6,992 nt of DNA from the NCBI GenBank assembly GCA_946481035.1, contig CAMLNK010000204.1, forward strand, positions 1 through 6,992. Reading direction: 5' to 3'. Positions 6,908-6,992 of the stretch are shown one piece after another. The stretch's first letter is position 1. Every line of letters begins with the position of its first letter. The DNA is from an uncultured Dyadobacter sp. GTDB lineage: Bacteria; Bacteroidota; Bacteroidia; Cytophagales; Spirosomataceae. The position numbers and the translations under genes are program-made. The notes under the pieces were generated by a model. The model was not told where the DNA came from, ran no database searches, and saw nothing but the letters and a program-made list of their open reading frames with translations.

Positions 6908-6938
6908 AAAAAAGGACCAGCCTTTTGGACTGATCCTT
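6908..6938 (-). terminator. Intrinsic terminator of the rRNA operon
   Basis: On the minus strand AAGGATCAGTC pairs with GCTGGTCCTT (stem arms at 6928-6938 and 6912-6922), forming 11 pairs with two G-U around a five-base CAAAA loop, followed by a U-run (complement of 6908-6913). It lies about 15 bp after the 5S rRNA end. Confidence 0.85.
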
Positions 6939-6952
6939 CTATTTTAATAATT

Positions 6953-6992
6953 GTGGCGGCTACCTACTTTACCAGGTTTGAACCAAGTATCA
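6953..6992 (-). rRNA. rrf: 5S ribosomal RNA, 3' end only
   Basis: Read on the minus strand the window edge gives TGATACTTGGTTCAAACCTG (complement of 6973-6992) followed by GTAAAGTAGGTAGCCGCCAC. This matches the 3' third of bacterial 5S rRNA: the GAUG-like start of the loop E strand, a helix IV hairpin, the near-universal GAGAGUAGG-like segment here as TAAAGTAGG, and a terminal GCCGCC strand that would pair with the 5' end of the molecule. The 5' two thirds lie outside the window. The exact 3' end (6953-6955) is uncertain by a base or two. The terminator directly downstream supports the end of an rRNA operon. Confidence 0.82.

Overview
The window looks like a chromosomal segment from a member of the Bacteroidota, probably a Cytophagales bacterium of the Dyadobacter/Spirosomataceae kind; the genus is only a guess. 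The evidence is a NagB-type protein ending in the PIG-L-like tail found in this phylum, a rhomboid with the C-terminal tail common in the phylum, the lack of Shine-Dalgarno sequences before any start, and a TAnnTTTG-type promoter box before dxs. Base composition is moderate and codon use fits house-keeping genes. I see no mobile element, CRISPR array or tRNA.

Layout. Positions 3-434 (+) are the 3' end of a glucosamine-6-phosphate deaminase-like gene. A 40-bp perfect palindrome (446-485) follows and probably terminates transcription from both sides. At 529-693 (-) there is a 54-codon gene for a single-span membrane peptide, convergent with the nagB-like gene and divergent from mutL. mutL (937-2823, +) is complete. 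It is followed by two tandem rhomboid-family intramembrane protease genes (2882-3667 and 3670-4584), the second starting 2 bp after the first stops. After an 85-bp gap with a good candidate promoter comes dxs (4670-6613, +), closed by a strong intrinsic terminator. The right edge holds, on the minus strand, the last ~40 nt of a 5S rRNA gene (6953-6992) and its terminator (6908-6938), so a ribosomal RNA operon runs into the window and converges with dxs. The ~245 bp between the two terminators holds no convincing gene.

Function. The genes are mostly core functions: amino-sugar catabolism (nagB-like), mismatch repair (mutL), membrane proteolysis (two rhomboids), the first step of the MEP isoprenoid pathway (dxs) and rRNA. 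mutL and the two rhomboids lie in one direction with short gaps and no visible terminator, so they may be co-transcribed; dxs probably has its own promoter. Points most worth a second look are the altered endonuclease motifs of MutL, the unannotated-size membrane peptide with its surrounding dyad and palindrome, and the structural contrast between the two rhomboids. I found no clearly new multi-gene system.
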